Shown here in pieces: positions 47,801 through 59,471 of a stretch of 64,000 nt of DNA. Position numbers and translations under genes: made by a program. The notes beneath the pieces are model-generated. The model saw nothing but the letters and a program-made list of their open reading frames with translations. It was not told the DNA's origin and did no database searches. Source of the stretch: Moniliophthora roreri (lineage: Eukaryota; Basidiomycota; Agaricomycetes; Agaricales; Marasmiaceae); assembly GCA_001466705.2 (NCBI GenBank), contig LATX02000188.1, positions 248,001-312,000 of the forward strand, given 5' to 3'. The stretch's first letter is position 1, and the number at the start of each line of letters is the position of its first letter.

Positions 47801-48930
47801 TATTACGCCGTGCACTATATGGTTTAAAACAAGCCTCTTTATCATGGTGGTACCAATGCACTAAATCCATGGCTAAGCTAGGATTTAAGCACTGTATATC
47901 AGATGCTGGTGTATATTACTTTATACGAGGAAATGATATTATCATTGCCATTGTATATGTAGATGATGTGATTTTCATGGGTTCAAATTCTAGCCTTCTT
48001 CATTCAAAGAAGAAAGAATTCATGAAAATATGGGAATGTAGAGATTTAGGCGAACCTAGAGAATTCCTACGAATGCAAATTACTCGAGATCGAAAGCGAT
48101 GTACTTTATCACTTGATCAAAGTGACTATCTCGAGAAAATCATTAAACGCTTTGGTATGGAAAATGCCAATCCTACTCATACTCCATTACCTGCCAGTTA
48201 CAAACCTACAGCTAATAAAGGAGAAGCGAACTCTACAATTAGATCCCAATTCCAATCAGTGATCCGATCACTTCTATATCTATGCTTAGGTACCCGACCA
48301 GACATCACCTTTCCGGTCATCAAACTTTTGCAATATGGGACAAATCCTACTCAGAAGCATCTCAACAAGGTGAAATACATTATTCGATACCTAATCGGAA
48401 CCCGCAAATATTCTCTTACTTACAAAGATAAGCAAGGAGAACAAGGTTTCATAGCATATGCCGATTCTGACTGGGTGACAGATGAAGACATTAGAGTCTC
48501 ACAAACAGGTTATCTCATTAACTTTGCTTGTGCTCCAGTCTTCTGGGTTTCACAGAAACAGAAATCCGTAGCATTATCCAGTACTGAAGCCGAATATATG
48601 GCTTTATCTGACTGTGCTAGACAGATCAAATGGATAATTAATTTATTCTCTGAAATCGAATATCCTATAGCAAAACTACTATTGCTTAGTGATAATCAAG
48701 GTGCTATCTTCATCAGTAAAAATCAAGTTACTGAAAAACAAACAAAGCACATTGATATTGAATATCACCATATTCGAGAATGTGTTGCCAAGACGAAAGT
48801 TGAAGTATTCTTCATCCCAACAAATCAACAACCTGTGGATCTTATGATGAAGAATCTACCTTGGGACAAATTTCAACGCCACAGAGAATTTCTCGGCCTT
48901 ACATTCTTTAAGACCAATTCCTCTATATAG
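44802..48930 (+). pseudogene. Copia fragment: protease, integrase, RT, RNase H (best preserved pol, two stops)
   Basis: Longest continuous piece, all in one frame: Pro-rich linker, protease WALDTAATNHIT (DTA in place of the usual D-S/T-G), integrase zinc motif and catalytic blocks (HMDIKEF, QTDHGGEFFG, QQQGRVECS), RT with [20 protein letters not shown] and YVDDVIFMG, and RNase H with YADSDW, STEAEYMAL and LSDNQGAIF, to TAG at 48930. Only two stops interrupt it, TGA at 47074-47076 (I-stop-ERLRL) and TGA at 47263-47265 (EID-stop-TPPQ), both CGA in sister copies. Many Arg codons have become Cys, His or Gln by CpG transitions. Confidence 0.88.
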
Positions 48931-48972
48931 CTCAATCACTACAAAGTTTATCACAAACTTAGTGAGGGGGAG

Positions 48973-49488
48973 TGTTGAAGCACTGTACCTGTACTATACT
49001 AAATTAGGTACATTAGGAACACTAGTTATTGTATTACTTGCATCTGTGATCAACGACAGAACTTACAAAGTACGTTCCTGAGCTTCTCTGGAGCTTGCAC
49101 TACAGTCATAGGAGTGCTCCCTCGTCCAGTAGGAGTATTGTAGCCTCATGCACAATACAGTAGAACACATGTAGAATTCATGTATAGTTCCTTCCACTGT
49201 CAGAGGATTGTATTGTGTCTCTCCAAGACACATTATTCTTGGATACTTCATCTCACAAGTATTCAGTAGCTTACATCCATAGCTTACTAGGTTTCACCAA
49301 TTATCCACAGAACTTATCCTTTAGAGTAGTATAAAAGCAAGCATGTATGTAGCTACATTCTTCAGTTCAATTTACATTGACTACTCTGCACATTGCACCT
49401 CTACAACCCTCAAGGTTCTAGCAAGCTCTTGTACAAATGTGAGTTGAGCACACTCCACTGTGCTTTACGTCTCCGTTTTGTCTCAACA
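48973..49488 (+). repeat. Copia LTR 4 (3' LTR at a host junction)
   Basis: 516 bp, TGTTGAAG to TCTCAACA, then a change to host-like sequence CCATACCCCTTGG. It contains several CpG transitions relative to the other LTRs, for example CTCTGGAGC for CTCCGGAGC. Confidence 0.85.
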
Positions 49489-50015
49489 CCATACCCCTTG
49501 GTTCCCAGCCCAAAGTATGGGTTGTAGGGGAGTATGTGTTTAGCAGTAGGGTCGGACTTGCTGACAGATAACCGGATAGCCAAGAAGTCCGAGCACCTTC
49601 TTGGACCCTGTAACATCTCCGAAAATTGAACGGAAGGTAGTCTGAGTTCAGGCTCATCCCGTGAAGTGAAAGTAGATTTGAACGGTGATATTGAGGCTGC
49701 CATGTTGTGCCGCTTCACACACACTGGGAGTTGAATCTTGATAAAGATATCTGAGCTCAGCGGCTCTTCTAGTCCCGGGCCCATCCAGAATAATGGAATG
49801 AAATAACGCGAAATTTCTGGGAGTCCTAGTCTCCCAGGCAGACTCAAATCGTGGCGGGCACTCGCTTGATATGAATTCGCGTGCAAACTTGGATCTTTAC
49901 ACGCTAAGGAATCTGACAGAAACAAGTCAAAACCATAGCCTGAAATACAGAAAGTATCACACATCGAGCATCCTTCATGTCCCCCCTCGGCAACATCCAT
50001 GTTAGCGGCACCCTG
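49489..50015 (-). pseudogene. Interrupted host-like open frame of unknown function
   Basis: The minus strand stays open for about 175 codons, including GCSMCDTFCISGYGFDLF, HDLSLPGRLGLPEISRYF, IPLFWMGPGLEEPLSS and SEMLQGPRRCSDFLAIRLS. Composition is coding-like and unlike the surrounding transposons. The frame runs into the LTR at 49488 and into an N at 50016, so both ends are lost. I do not recognise the family. It is probably an exon of a host gene split by the copia insertion. Confidence 0.4.
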
Positions 50016-50016
50016 N

Positions 50017-50816
50017 TATCTATGAGCGGATGGCTGTATCTGTCCCATCTCTTTACAGCATTTCCCATTCCAGTATCCTCACATTGGTAGAGGCCTAGAT
50101 GCCAAAGTTTCCAAGGTCAGAACACACTGTTACTGTTCCTATCTCCTTTGACAGTGCATGCTCAGTCTTATTTAGGACTTCTTGTGCATTAGATATTCTT
50201 TGTATGTCTCATGGTATCTGTCTGTAGGTAGTGGATGTCCTTTGGAAGTGATTTCCATCGTTCCAAGATGACTTTATATCTAGTTAGCTTATTGCATATT
50301 GTTTAGCTGCCAGTGAATTCTTTATTAAGAGATCACCTGCTTTGACTCTGATCCATATATTGACTTCAGAGAAGGATCGTTCTATGATCTTTCCTGTTCT
50401 AAGTCATCTTTCTGTTTTGATGTCTCCTCTAAGTACCTCTGTACTGTTTGACTGCAGATTGCACTTTGCAGATGTTATAGAAAGGTAAAGTAGAAATTAA
50501 AATCCCATTGATAGCACTTTGAGAGCTTGGTTAACTAGCCAATGCATTCATTGGGCCATAGTTAGGTTCTCTACAGGTTTCAGGAGTGATCTGTTTTGGA
50601 TCTGATACATAGATAAGTCAGAAAGTACAGCTTCGACACCTCTGTATAGTGTATCATATAGCTCTTCGTACTTTCCAAGGTACCATAGCTTCTCTAAGGC
50701 AATGACTAGCAGACTGGGCTCACTCTAGTCCTTATTACCTGTTATCTGGTGTTATATTAAAGTGTTCCAATTCAAAAGTAGTGTAAAATGAATAAAAGTG
50801 GGTCTTTTCTAGGTTC
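50017..50816 (+). repeat. Second copy of the DDE-transposon DNA, without the gypsy insertion
   Basis: The reverse complement matches 3809-3936 and then 11442-12105 continuously, so it preserves the pre-insertion site of the gypsy (GGTACCTTGG-type site near 50680, where the filled site has GGTAT). No coding part of the transposase is included. At about 50817 the sequence switches abruptly to the copia leader. Confidence 0.8.
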
Positions 50817-51430
50817 GACATATTACTGGTAGTCATCCTAGTGAGCTGGAGGGTCTTACAACTGGGTTCTGGCACCTAGATAGAACGACCTTGTGCTAAA
50901 GCCTTCATCTATGGAAGGGGTCGTTTACATACATTACATATCTTTTTCATAAATAGTCCCTCTGATTGCCTATAAGTCCCTTAAACATCTTCTTAAGGAT
51001 TTGATGGATCTGGCGGATCAGGATCCTTAAAATCAAACCTTATTTAGACTTTCTAATGCAATCNTCACAACTGGGTTCTGGCACCTAGATAGAATGGCCT
51101 TGTGCTAAAGCCTTCATCTATGGAAGGGGTCGTTTATATAATTACGTATCATTTTCGTAAATAGTCCCCCTGATTGCCTATAAGTCCCTTAAATGTCTTC
51201 TTAAGGATTTGATGGATCTGGCGGATCAGGATCCTTAAAATCAAACCTTATTTAGACTTTCTAATGCAATCAGATTTTGTAAATACCATTTACAGCTACG
51301 TCAGTCCGGGTGATGAGACTGGATGACATGAAGGAAACACTATTGACCAAATGTATGAGGATTCATTAGCATTCTCCAAATTCGAAACTCAGATGATGGT
51401 GTTGGCATTCCGGTTTACAGTTACCATCCT
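50817..51430 (+). other. Copia leader fragments
   Basis: 50817-51063 corresponds to the leader from the GGTAGTCATCC point onwards. After an N at 51064 a second piece repeats it (51065-51374). At 51374 about 150 bp, including the gag start codon, are deleted and the sequence resumes at TCCAAATTCGAAACTCAG. Confidence 0.7.
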
Positions 51431-52922
51431 TTGGAATTACTTGAACCAATTCAAGTATTTGATACTTCTGTTGGCAATACATCGGGATTATCAGTGGTTC
51501 CTATCTTTAATAGTGACGACTTCAGAGAATGGAAGCGCAAAGTCTTGGCATATCTCAATTTGGCTAAAGTGGCTTATGCCCTTACCAATGCAATGCCTGT
51601 GACTGTCGGCACAGGTGATACTGCTGTCGCTCCCGATATGGAAGTTGTCAAAGAATGGAAAACCTCCAATGCCCAAGCTCTTGGCCTTTTTCAGCTTAAA
51701 TTGAGTCCTACTTTGCAGTGGATTATTAAAGATACTGCCAAAGAAACATGGGACACTTTGAAAGCTAAATATGACATACCAAGCCTTCCAGAAATATTTA
51801 CCTTTTTCCAAGGTCTCGTCATGGCATGCACTGCCGAAGGCCAAAATCCCAATCATAGTGCCAATCTCATCAGACAATGTGTTGCAAAATTGTCTGAGAA
51901 CGATTTCCCTGTTCTCTCCAATTTCCAGGCAATGTTCCTTCTTAACTCTCTTCCCAAGTCATATGAAGGAGTTAAGACTCAGATGTTTGTCTCCAACAAA
52001 GGGAAGGATCTTACCTTCGACAATATCCTCCCCTTCATCAAACAAGAATATAATAGGCGACACATGGATGGAGTTGCCGCTTACGCCACTCGGATCTCTG
52101 GTGTCCAACGATACACTGGACAGAGCCTGAATTGGAATGGACAGAAGAAGTTCCGTCCTCGCAATCCTAATCCAAATTCTGGTAAGAATAATAATCAAAA
52201 CCAGAACTCTGGGAACAAAGGGAACAAAGGCAAACAACCTGCACAACCCCTACAAAATCAACAAAAATCTGATGGGAAGAAGAATAACAAGAAGAAGTCG
52301 AACAAAAAAGGAAAAGGGAAAAAGCCTAATGGAGCAATCTCAGTCATGATGGCTGAGATCACAGATTTGCCTCAAAAGGAAGAACCTCAAACTCCTAAAG
52401 AGGAAAAACCTTCTGATGATGGCAGAGTTCCGACTAAATGTGTCAACCACTTTTGCACCAGTCCAGACAAGACCGTCTATGGTATCTTTACAACTGGACG
52501 AAATCACAAAACTTGGTATGTCTGCCAACAATGCTACAAAATGCATTCCCATTCCTTTGCTAGGCAGAAAATTCTCCAAAGAGCAGTACTAGTATGCCTT
52601 CCCATCGATGAGAAGGCATACACTTTTCTTCAAGGAGATTTTCAGCTCAGCAGAACTTTCACCGTCCTAGAAACAGATAAAATTCCTCCTAAAACTCCTC
52701 CCATTACTCAGGAAGAAGTTAATATTGAACATATTTTTCCGTCAGAATCATTTGAGAATATTTCCTGTAATCTTCCATCTGGAAAACATCTTATGACACA
52801 CAAGTACCCTAACCAGGTATGAGATGTTATTCCAACTGAAACTTCAGAGTCTGCTGTTCCTTGAAATCCTATTAATAGATTCGAGAACAAACAATCTCAC
52901 AAATCGGACCATGGTCATTATT
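51375..52922 (+). pseudogene. Copia fragment: Gag without start codon
   Basis: Same Gag as at 31474 but lacking about 25 N-terminal codons. Open through the basic linker and the CVNHFC...CQQCYKMHSH cluster to TGA at 52820-52822 (NQV-stop-DVIPT; CGA in the other copy). A second TGA follows at about 52862. The 73-codon tandem repeat of the first copy is present here only once. Confidence 0.82.
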
Positions 52923-54388
52923 CATGGAAGCTAAAATTCAGGCCTGGATTCTGAAATCTCAACATGATCCAACAATGATTCCAATGCCCGAGAATGTTAA
53001 ATTCCACATAGAGCTTCTAAACAATAATCCATCTATTGATTCAACACTTTTTGCATCACATCGATTTGCAAAAATAATACTTGATTTAATAGAAACTAAA
53101 AAGGATTATATACGAAATAGAGCTCAACAACTCGAGCATGATTACAAGAAGCAACCCACTATTGTTGACTTCTTAGATGCATTGGACATATATGCAAAGT
53201 ATCCACAATCGACTTCCTTCGCCCCTCATTCCACTCCAATCTCTTTTTGCTCAGAAGCCTGTCATAAATGTACTTGGCGAGATGAACGCCATACAGAATT
53301 TTGTGGCATAGGACTCTGGCAAATGGCCGATCATGATGATACTGGTGACAAATACTGGATCTTCTTCACATGGATCAGAAACACCTTGTTCTGACTCCGT
53401 GATCCGATAGAACCACTCATGGAGGTTCTAAACTATGTCGTGACGAATGAGCAAAACCTCTATTCTAGGAATTATTCCAAAATGGAATTCCATCATCACC
53501 CTTCAGCAGTTTGTAAAGAAGATTGCCAACGTTGCACCAGTGGACTACCAAGGCATATCACATACTTTAGTAAGGGGGAGTACAAATTCAATCAAATCGC
53601 TCCAGGAAAATACGTTCATGAAGATCCAGATCACCCTGCGATCAAAGCAGGTGAACAATTCAAATTTGGTGATCACCCTGTCGACTATATCGATTGGAAT
53701 ACACCAAACCCATCCAGAGCACCAACCCCCAAACTAAACCAAGACTTTAAAACAGTCTCCTGTGTTACATGCAATTATCCACATCATCTTGATAATTGGC
53801 CAGTCGCTGCAACTTGCATCCCAATCATGTTTAACTCTGTTCAAGAAGGCTTCCCTCCAAAACGTAACCCACGTGGCTTCAACAAAAAATCTATCAAAAA
53901 GCCATTTATGGAAGCTCTTTCTTCAGCAGACGATCTGATTCTCCTTAAAGACCCTTGGAAGAAGGAGAAAGATTATGCCGAAACATGGTTGAACAAGGAA
54001 AGAAATAACAAAGCCTGGGATTCCCTTAATCCCAAAAACTCTTGGAATGCAAGACTTCCTCCGAAACCCCAAGAATGCCCAATTGTCAAGAAGTCCAAAA
54101 AGGAGCTTCAGAAACAGCAAAAGAAGATCGCCCAAATGTTCCAAGACAAGGGATTAGCTGCTGAGCACCGATGTGACTCACCGGCATGCCAAGCTAAACA
54201 CCCTGATGTTATTGACAAGCAAATGGGGAAAAGACCATATTGATCAGCAACTATGGCTGATGATATTCAAATCAAGTCAAAGGAAGAATCAGCAGCAATA
54301 CAAAAAGAATTAGAAAAGAACTGGCAAACTACTAAAGACTTCTTTGGTAATATTTCCAAATGCTTCCCCACAATCCAGTCTAATCTTT
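52923..54388 (+). pseudogene. Copia fragment: Cys-rich insert (broken)
   Basis: Continues the insert: FCSEACHKCTWRDERHTEFC, CKEDCQRCTSGLPRH, CVTCNYPHHLDNWP, CDSPACQAKH. Stops at about 53392 (LF-stop-LRD; the copy at 34.3 kb has CAA) and 54241 (RPY-stop-SAT; CGA elsewhere). At about 54389 some 600 bp are deleted, joining SNLL directly to WDENYNDYVHNEAD. This copy has intact TGG where the first copy has TAG (NSWNARLP). Confidence 0.8.
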
Positions 54389-54900
54389 TGGGACGAAAAT
54401 TATAATGATTATGTTCATAATGAAGCGGACTACTACGATTGGTATGATCTAATTGATCTTAAGAGCAGCATTACTAATGAATTACTAGAAAAGAACATTG
54501 ATTCCAAGCAATCATCAGTGCTTGATGAACAATTTCTTTCTAACTCTGTAAATAGTAACATTATACAATGTATGATGACTAAAATTAGTGATAAGAACGT
54601 TGTATCTGTAGAACCACAAACAATTGAATGGGCTCTTGATACTGCTGCAACCAATCACATAACGCCTTTTAAGTCTGATTTCCTCAAGTTAAATGAAATT
54701 CCTACAGGACCCAAGCAAATCATTGGAGTCACTGGTTCGGATGTCATAACTCATCAAGGAACAGTAATCATTCGTCATACCAATTCACTTGGAGAAACCC
54801 ATATGGTCAAACTTTATCCAGTGTTCTATTGGCCTAAAGCAAATCATAGACTTCTAGCTGGGAATAAATATATCGTAAATGGTTACGATATTAAATATTC
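54389..54900 (+). pseudogene. Copia fragment: acidic linker and protease
   Basis: Open frame after the deletion, from WDENYNDYVHNEADYYDW through the protease motif WALDTAATNHIT to NGYDIKY, ending at the N at 54901. Confidence 0.78.
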
Positions 54901-54901
54901 N

Positions 54902-56454
54902 ACCACAAACAAATGAATGGGCTCTTGATACTGCTGCAACCAATCACATAACACCTTTTAAGTCCGATTTCCTTGAGTTGAATGAAATTCCTACAGGACC
55001 CAAACAGATTATTGGAGTCGCTGGATCGGATGTCATAACTCATCAAGGAACAGTAATCATTCGTCATACCAATTCACTTGGAGAAACCCATACGGTCAAA
55101 CTTTATCCGGTGTTCTATTGGCCTAAAGCAAATCATAGACTTCTAGCTGGGAATAAATATATTGTAAATGGTTACGATATTAAATATTTGTTCCCAGAAA
55201 CCTCTGTAATTACAAAAGCTAATGGTAAACTCTTTATGTTGCTATTTGCAAAACCAGAAAGAGACAGGTATACATACCTAAATGCTTCTTCTGTTAAGCA
55301 GAACGAAGCAGTTACCATTCTCGCTTTTAAAATTAAATCAACTGATCCTGTAGTTGCTCATAACAGATTTGGTCATATACCTTATCGTGTATTGACAAAC
55401 TGCATGAAGCATTGCAAAGGATTTTCCATTGAGAAACAAGGATCTAAAAAGTCTTTGTGTAAGAGATGTGCTGAAGGAGGAACAGCATCTAAACCTTACT
55501 ATAGTTCTCAAAAGCGTAAAGACAATATCCTAGAACTCATTCATATGGATATTAAGGAGTTTCCTATTAATTCTTACCATCAAAATTGTTATACATTAGT
55601 TCTAATCGATGACCATTCCTCAGTAGGATGGATTTATCATCAAAGAACTAAGAATCAATTTGAAACACTTACCAGTTTTAAACGCTTTCGTGCCCTAACC
55701 GAGAAGCAAACTGGTAAAATAATTAAATGTGTTCAAACTGATCATGGTGGAGAATTTTTCGGAAATGAGTTCCAAACATATCTTAAAGATAATGGAATTC
55801 AAATGCGAAACTCAGCTCCTCATATACATCAACAGCAAGGAAGAGTCGAACGTTCAATTCGTACTCTTGCGGAAAAAGCAGAAAAATTCCGCAATCATGC
55901 TTCCTTACCACAATCTTGGTGGGAATTTATGATGAACAACGCTGTACATGTATATAATCGCACTCCAAATAAACGCTTAGAGTGGAAAACTCCAACCGAA
56001 ATCTATAGTAAGAAAGTACCTGATGTTTCTTATTTCCGAACACCAGGATGTTCAGCGTATGTTTTCATTCATAAAGAACAACGCAAGAACAAACTTTCAA
56101 AGAAAATGGAACGTATGACATTCCTAGATTACGCTCCTAATACTAAAGGATATCGGTTTATGCGACAGGATAAGACGATATTTACGGCTGCTCAAGCAGA
56201 CTTCGATGAAGAAGATTTTCCGTACTCGTCTAATTCAGTTGATCGAACCTTACAATCAACCAATGGAATCTTATCTATTCCTTTTACTGGTATTAATTGA
56301 CCACGATCGGATAATGATGATGACGGTCATCAAAATCACGATCAAGGGGGAGGAAATGACGATGATGACGATCATCCTGATTTCCCTCAACCTAATCATC
56401 CCAACGGAGGTAATGATCCAGTGGATCATCATCATAACCAGAATGATGGTGAGG
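54902..56454 (+). pseudogene. Copia fragment: protease and integrase
   Basis: Restarts just before WALDTAATNHIT. Open through AHNRFGH... , HMDIKEFPINSYHQN, QTDHGGEFFGNEF and QQQGRVERSIRTL to TGA at 56298-56300 (GIN-stop-PRS; CGA elsewhere). This is the integrase copy with the fewest CpG losses. The Asp/His-rich linker follows up to GEE at 56454. Confidence 0.85.
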
Positions 56455-56616
56455 AAGTTAGTGCTGGATTTTTATGACGTGGCGGCGTTTTGGGTTATCT
56501 AGGACTTTATTTATTATATTTGTCCTCTTACGCTGCTTCCCATGTCTACAAACTGGGTTCAGTTGTAGTTGTTTCAGCAGGATTTTCTGTCTGAGCACAT
56601 GGTGTCGCCATACGAG
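56455..56616. other. Foreign 160 bp patch replacing part of the copia linker
   Basis: The copia sequence stops after GGTGAGGAA and resumes at CGAGACGCAATGGG. The DNA between (starting GTTAGTGCTGGATTTTTATG) matches no other copia copy here and replaces the codons for QSRPKNTAPPQ to PQRYG. It carries stops and no recognisable motif. It may be a small insertion with deletion, or a chimeric join not marked by N. Confidence 0.6.
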
Positions 56617-57081
56617 ACGCAATGGGTCGTATGCCTATCCGAGATAGATTACGTCTACGTACATATAACAACTTACCTGATTCTAATGATCAAGGTGATA
56701 GTCCTGATCAAGAATTCATACAAGGTAGTAGTCGTGACCATGAGCAGGAAATTCCACCTGCTGAACATCAAATACAACAGTCAAATGAGGATGAAATGGA
56801 ACAAGATCATAATGATATAGAAATTGATCGAACTCCACCTCAGACTGATGATGAAGTGGTCAATTATGTACAAATTCTTTCTCAGGAAGGGGGAGTTCGT
56901 TACCTTGATTACATTATGGCATCAGCATTGTCAATTGACAACGTACGTCAATGGCAATACAAAGACATTCTGACTCTGTCAAAAGATGAACAGAAGAAAT
57001 GGATGGCTGCATGTCATGACGAACTCAAATCACTACAAGAACGTAATGTTTACAAACTTGTAGATTTACCTCAAGGTCGAA
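56617..57081 (+). pseudogene. Copia fragment: linker and start of RT
   Basis: Open frame [17 protein letters not shown] through [12 protein letters not shown] and [18 protein letters not shown] to [11 protein letters not shown], then an N. Confidence 0.75.
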
Positions 57082-57082
57082 N

Positions 57083-57873
57083 TCGTATGCCTATCCGAGA
57101 TAGATTACGTCTACGTACATATAACAACTTACCTGATTCTAATGATCAAGGTGATAGTCCTGATCAAGAATTCATACAAGGTAGTAGTCGTGACCATGAG
57201 CAGGAAATTCCACCTGCTGAACATCAAATACAACAGTCAAATGAGGATGAAATGGAACAAGATCATAATGACATAGAAATTGATCGAACTCCACCTCAGA
57301 CTGATGATGAAATGGTCAATTATGTACAAATTCTTTCTCAGGAAGGGGGAGTTCGTTACCTTGATTACATTATGGCATCAGCATTGTCAATTGACAACGT
57401 ACGTCAATGGCAATACAAAGACATTCTGACTCTGTCAAAAGATGAACAGAAGAAATGGATGGCTGCATGTCATGACGAACTCAAATCACTACAAGAACGT
57501 AATGTTTACAAACTTGTAGATTTACCTCAAGGTCGAAAAGCGATAAAATCCAGATGGGTTTTTGACGTCAAAACAGATGGCTGTTATAAGGCACGACTTG
57601 TAGCAAAAGGTTTCTCACAAGTCGAAGGAATAGATTATGACGAATTGTTCTCTCCTGTAGTACGCTTTGAAACCGTTCGCGTATTACTTGCACTAGCTGC
57701 TCTTGAGGATTGGGAAATCCAAGTGCTAGATGTCAAAACAGCCTTTCTCTATGGCGAACTTGACAAGGAGATTTACATGGAACAACCACAAGGATTCGTC
57801 AAAGGTTCAAATAAAGTTTGGTTATTACGCCGTGCATTATATGGTTTAAAACAAGCCTCTTTATCATGGTGGT
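57083..57873 (+). pseudogene. Copia fragment: linker and RT, repeated
   Basis: Restarts at [15 protein letters not shown] and extends through [18 protein letters not shown] and [20 protein letters not shown] to [11 protein letters not shown], then an N. Open throughout. One Arg to Cys change (DGCYKAR) is again a CpG transition. Confidence 0.8.
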
Positions 57874-57874
57874 N

Positions 57875-59429
57875 CGTACGTCAATGGCAATACAAAGACA
57901 TTCTAACTCTGTCAAAAGATGAACAGAAGAAATGGATGGCTGCATGTCATGACGAACTCAAATCACTACAAGAACGTAATGTTTACAAACTTGTAGATTT
58001 ACCTCAAGGTCGAAAAGCGATAAAATCCAGATGGGTTTTTGACGTCAAAACAGATGGCCGTTATAAGGCACGACTTGTAGCAAAAGGTTTCTCACAAGTC
58101 GAAGGAATAGATTATGACGAATTGTTCTCTCCTGTAGTACGCTTTGAAACCGTTCGCATATTACTTGCACTAGCCGCTCTTGAGGATTGGGATATCCAAG
58201 CGCTAGATGTCAAAACAGCCTTTCTCTATAGCGAACTTGACAAGGAGATTTACATGGAACAACCACAAGGATTCGTCAAAGGTTCAAATAAAGTTTGGTT
58301 ATTACGCCGTGCATTATATGGTTTAAAACAAGCCTCTTTATCATGGTGGTACCAATGCACTAAATCCATGGCAAAACTAGGATTTAAGCGCTGTATATCA
58401 GACGCTGGTGTATATTACTTTATACGTGGAAATGATATAATCATTGCCATTGTATATGTAGATGATGCGATTTTCATGGGTTCAAATCCTAGCCTTCTTC
58501 ACACAAAGAAGAAAGAATTCATGAAAATATGGGAATGTAGAGATTTAGGCGAACCAAGAGAATTCCTACGAATGCGGATTACTCGAGATCGAAAGCGACG
58601 TACTCTATCACTTGATCAAAGTGACTATCTCGAGAAAATCATTAAACGCTTTGGTATGGAAAACACCAATCCCACTCGTACTCCATTACCTGCCGGTTAC
58701 AAACCTACGGCTAATAAAGGAGAAGCGAACTCTACAATTAGATCCCAATTCCAATCAGTGATCGGATCACTTCTATATCTATGCTTAGGTACCCGACCAG
58801 ATATTACCTTCCTGGTAATCAAACTTTCGCAATATGGGACAAATCCTACTCAGGAGCATCTCAACAAAGCGAAGTATATCATTCGATACCTAATCGGAAC
58901 CCGCAAATATTCTCTTACTTACAAAGATAAGCAAGGAGAACAAGGTTTCATAGCATATGCTGATTCTGACTGGGCTACAGATGAAGACACTAGAGTCTCA
59001 CAAACAGGTTATCTCATTAACTTTGCTTGTGCTCCAGTCTTCTGGGTTTCACAAAAACAGAAATCCGTAGCATTATCCAGTACTGAAGCCGAATATATGG
59101 CTCTATCTGACTGTGCTAGACAGATCAAATGGATCATAAACTTATTCTCTGAAATCGAATATCCTATAGCAAAATTACCATTGCTTAGTGATAATCAAGG
59201 TGCTATCTTCATCAGTAAAAATCAAGTTACTGAAAAACGAACAAAGCACATTGATATTAAATATCACCATATTCGAGAATGCGTTGCCAAGAAGAAAGTA
59301 GAAGTATTCTTCATCCCCACAAATCAACAACCTGCGGATCTTATGACGAAGAATCTACCTTGGGACAAATTTCAACGCCACAGAGAATTTCTCGGCCTTA
59401 CATTCTTTAAGACCGATTCCTCCATATAG
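57875..59429 (+). pseudogene. Copia fragment: RT and RNase H, uninterrupted
   Basis: Restarts at [17 protein letters not shown] and stays open to the TAG after FFKTDSSI at 59427-59429. RT motifs: [20 protein letters not shown] and IVYVDDAIFMG (YVDD). RNase H: YADSDWATDED, SSTEAEYMALSDCARQ, LSDNQGAIFISKN. This is the only copy whose RT and RNase H have no stop or shift, so an intact RT may exist in this family. Confidence 0.88.
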
Positions 59430-59471
59430 CTCAATCACTACAAAGTTTATCACAAACTTAGTGAGGGGGAG

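Noticed and set aside
56622..59429. A 935-codon open frame in the copia block
   Set aside because: It crosses two single-N joins and repeats the linker and RT. It is an artefact of overlapping contigs.
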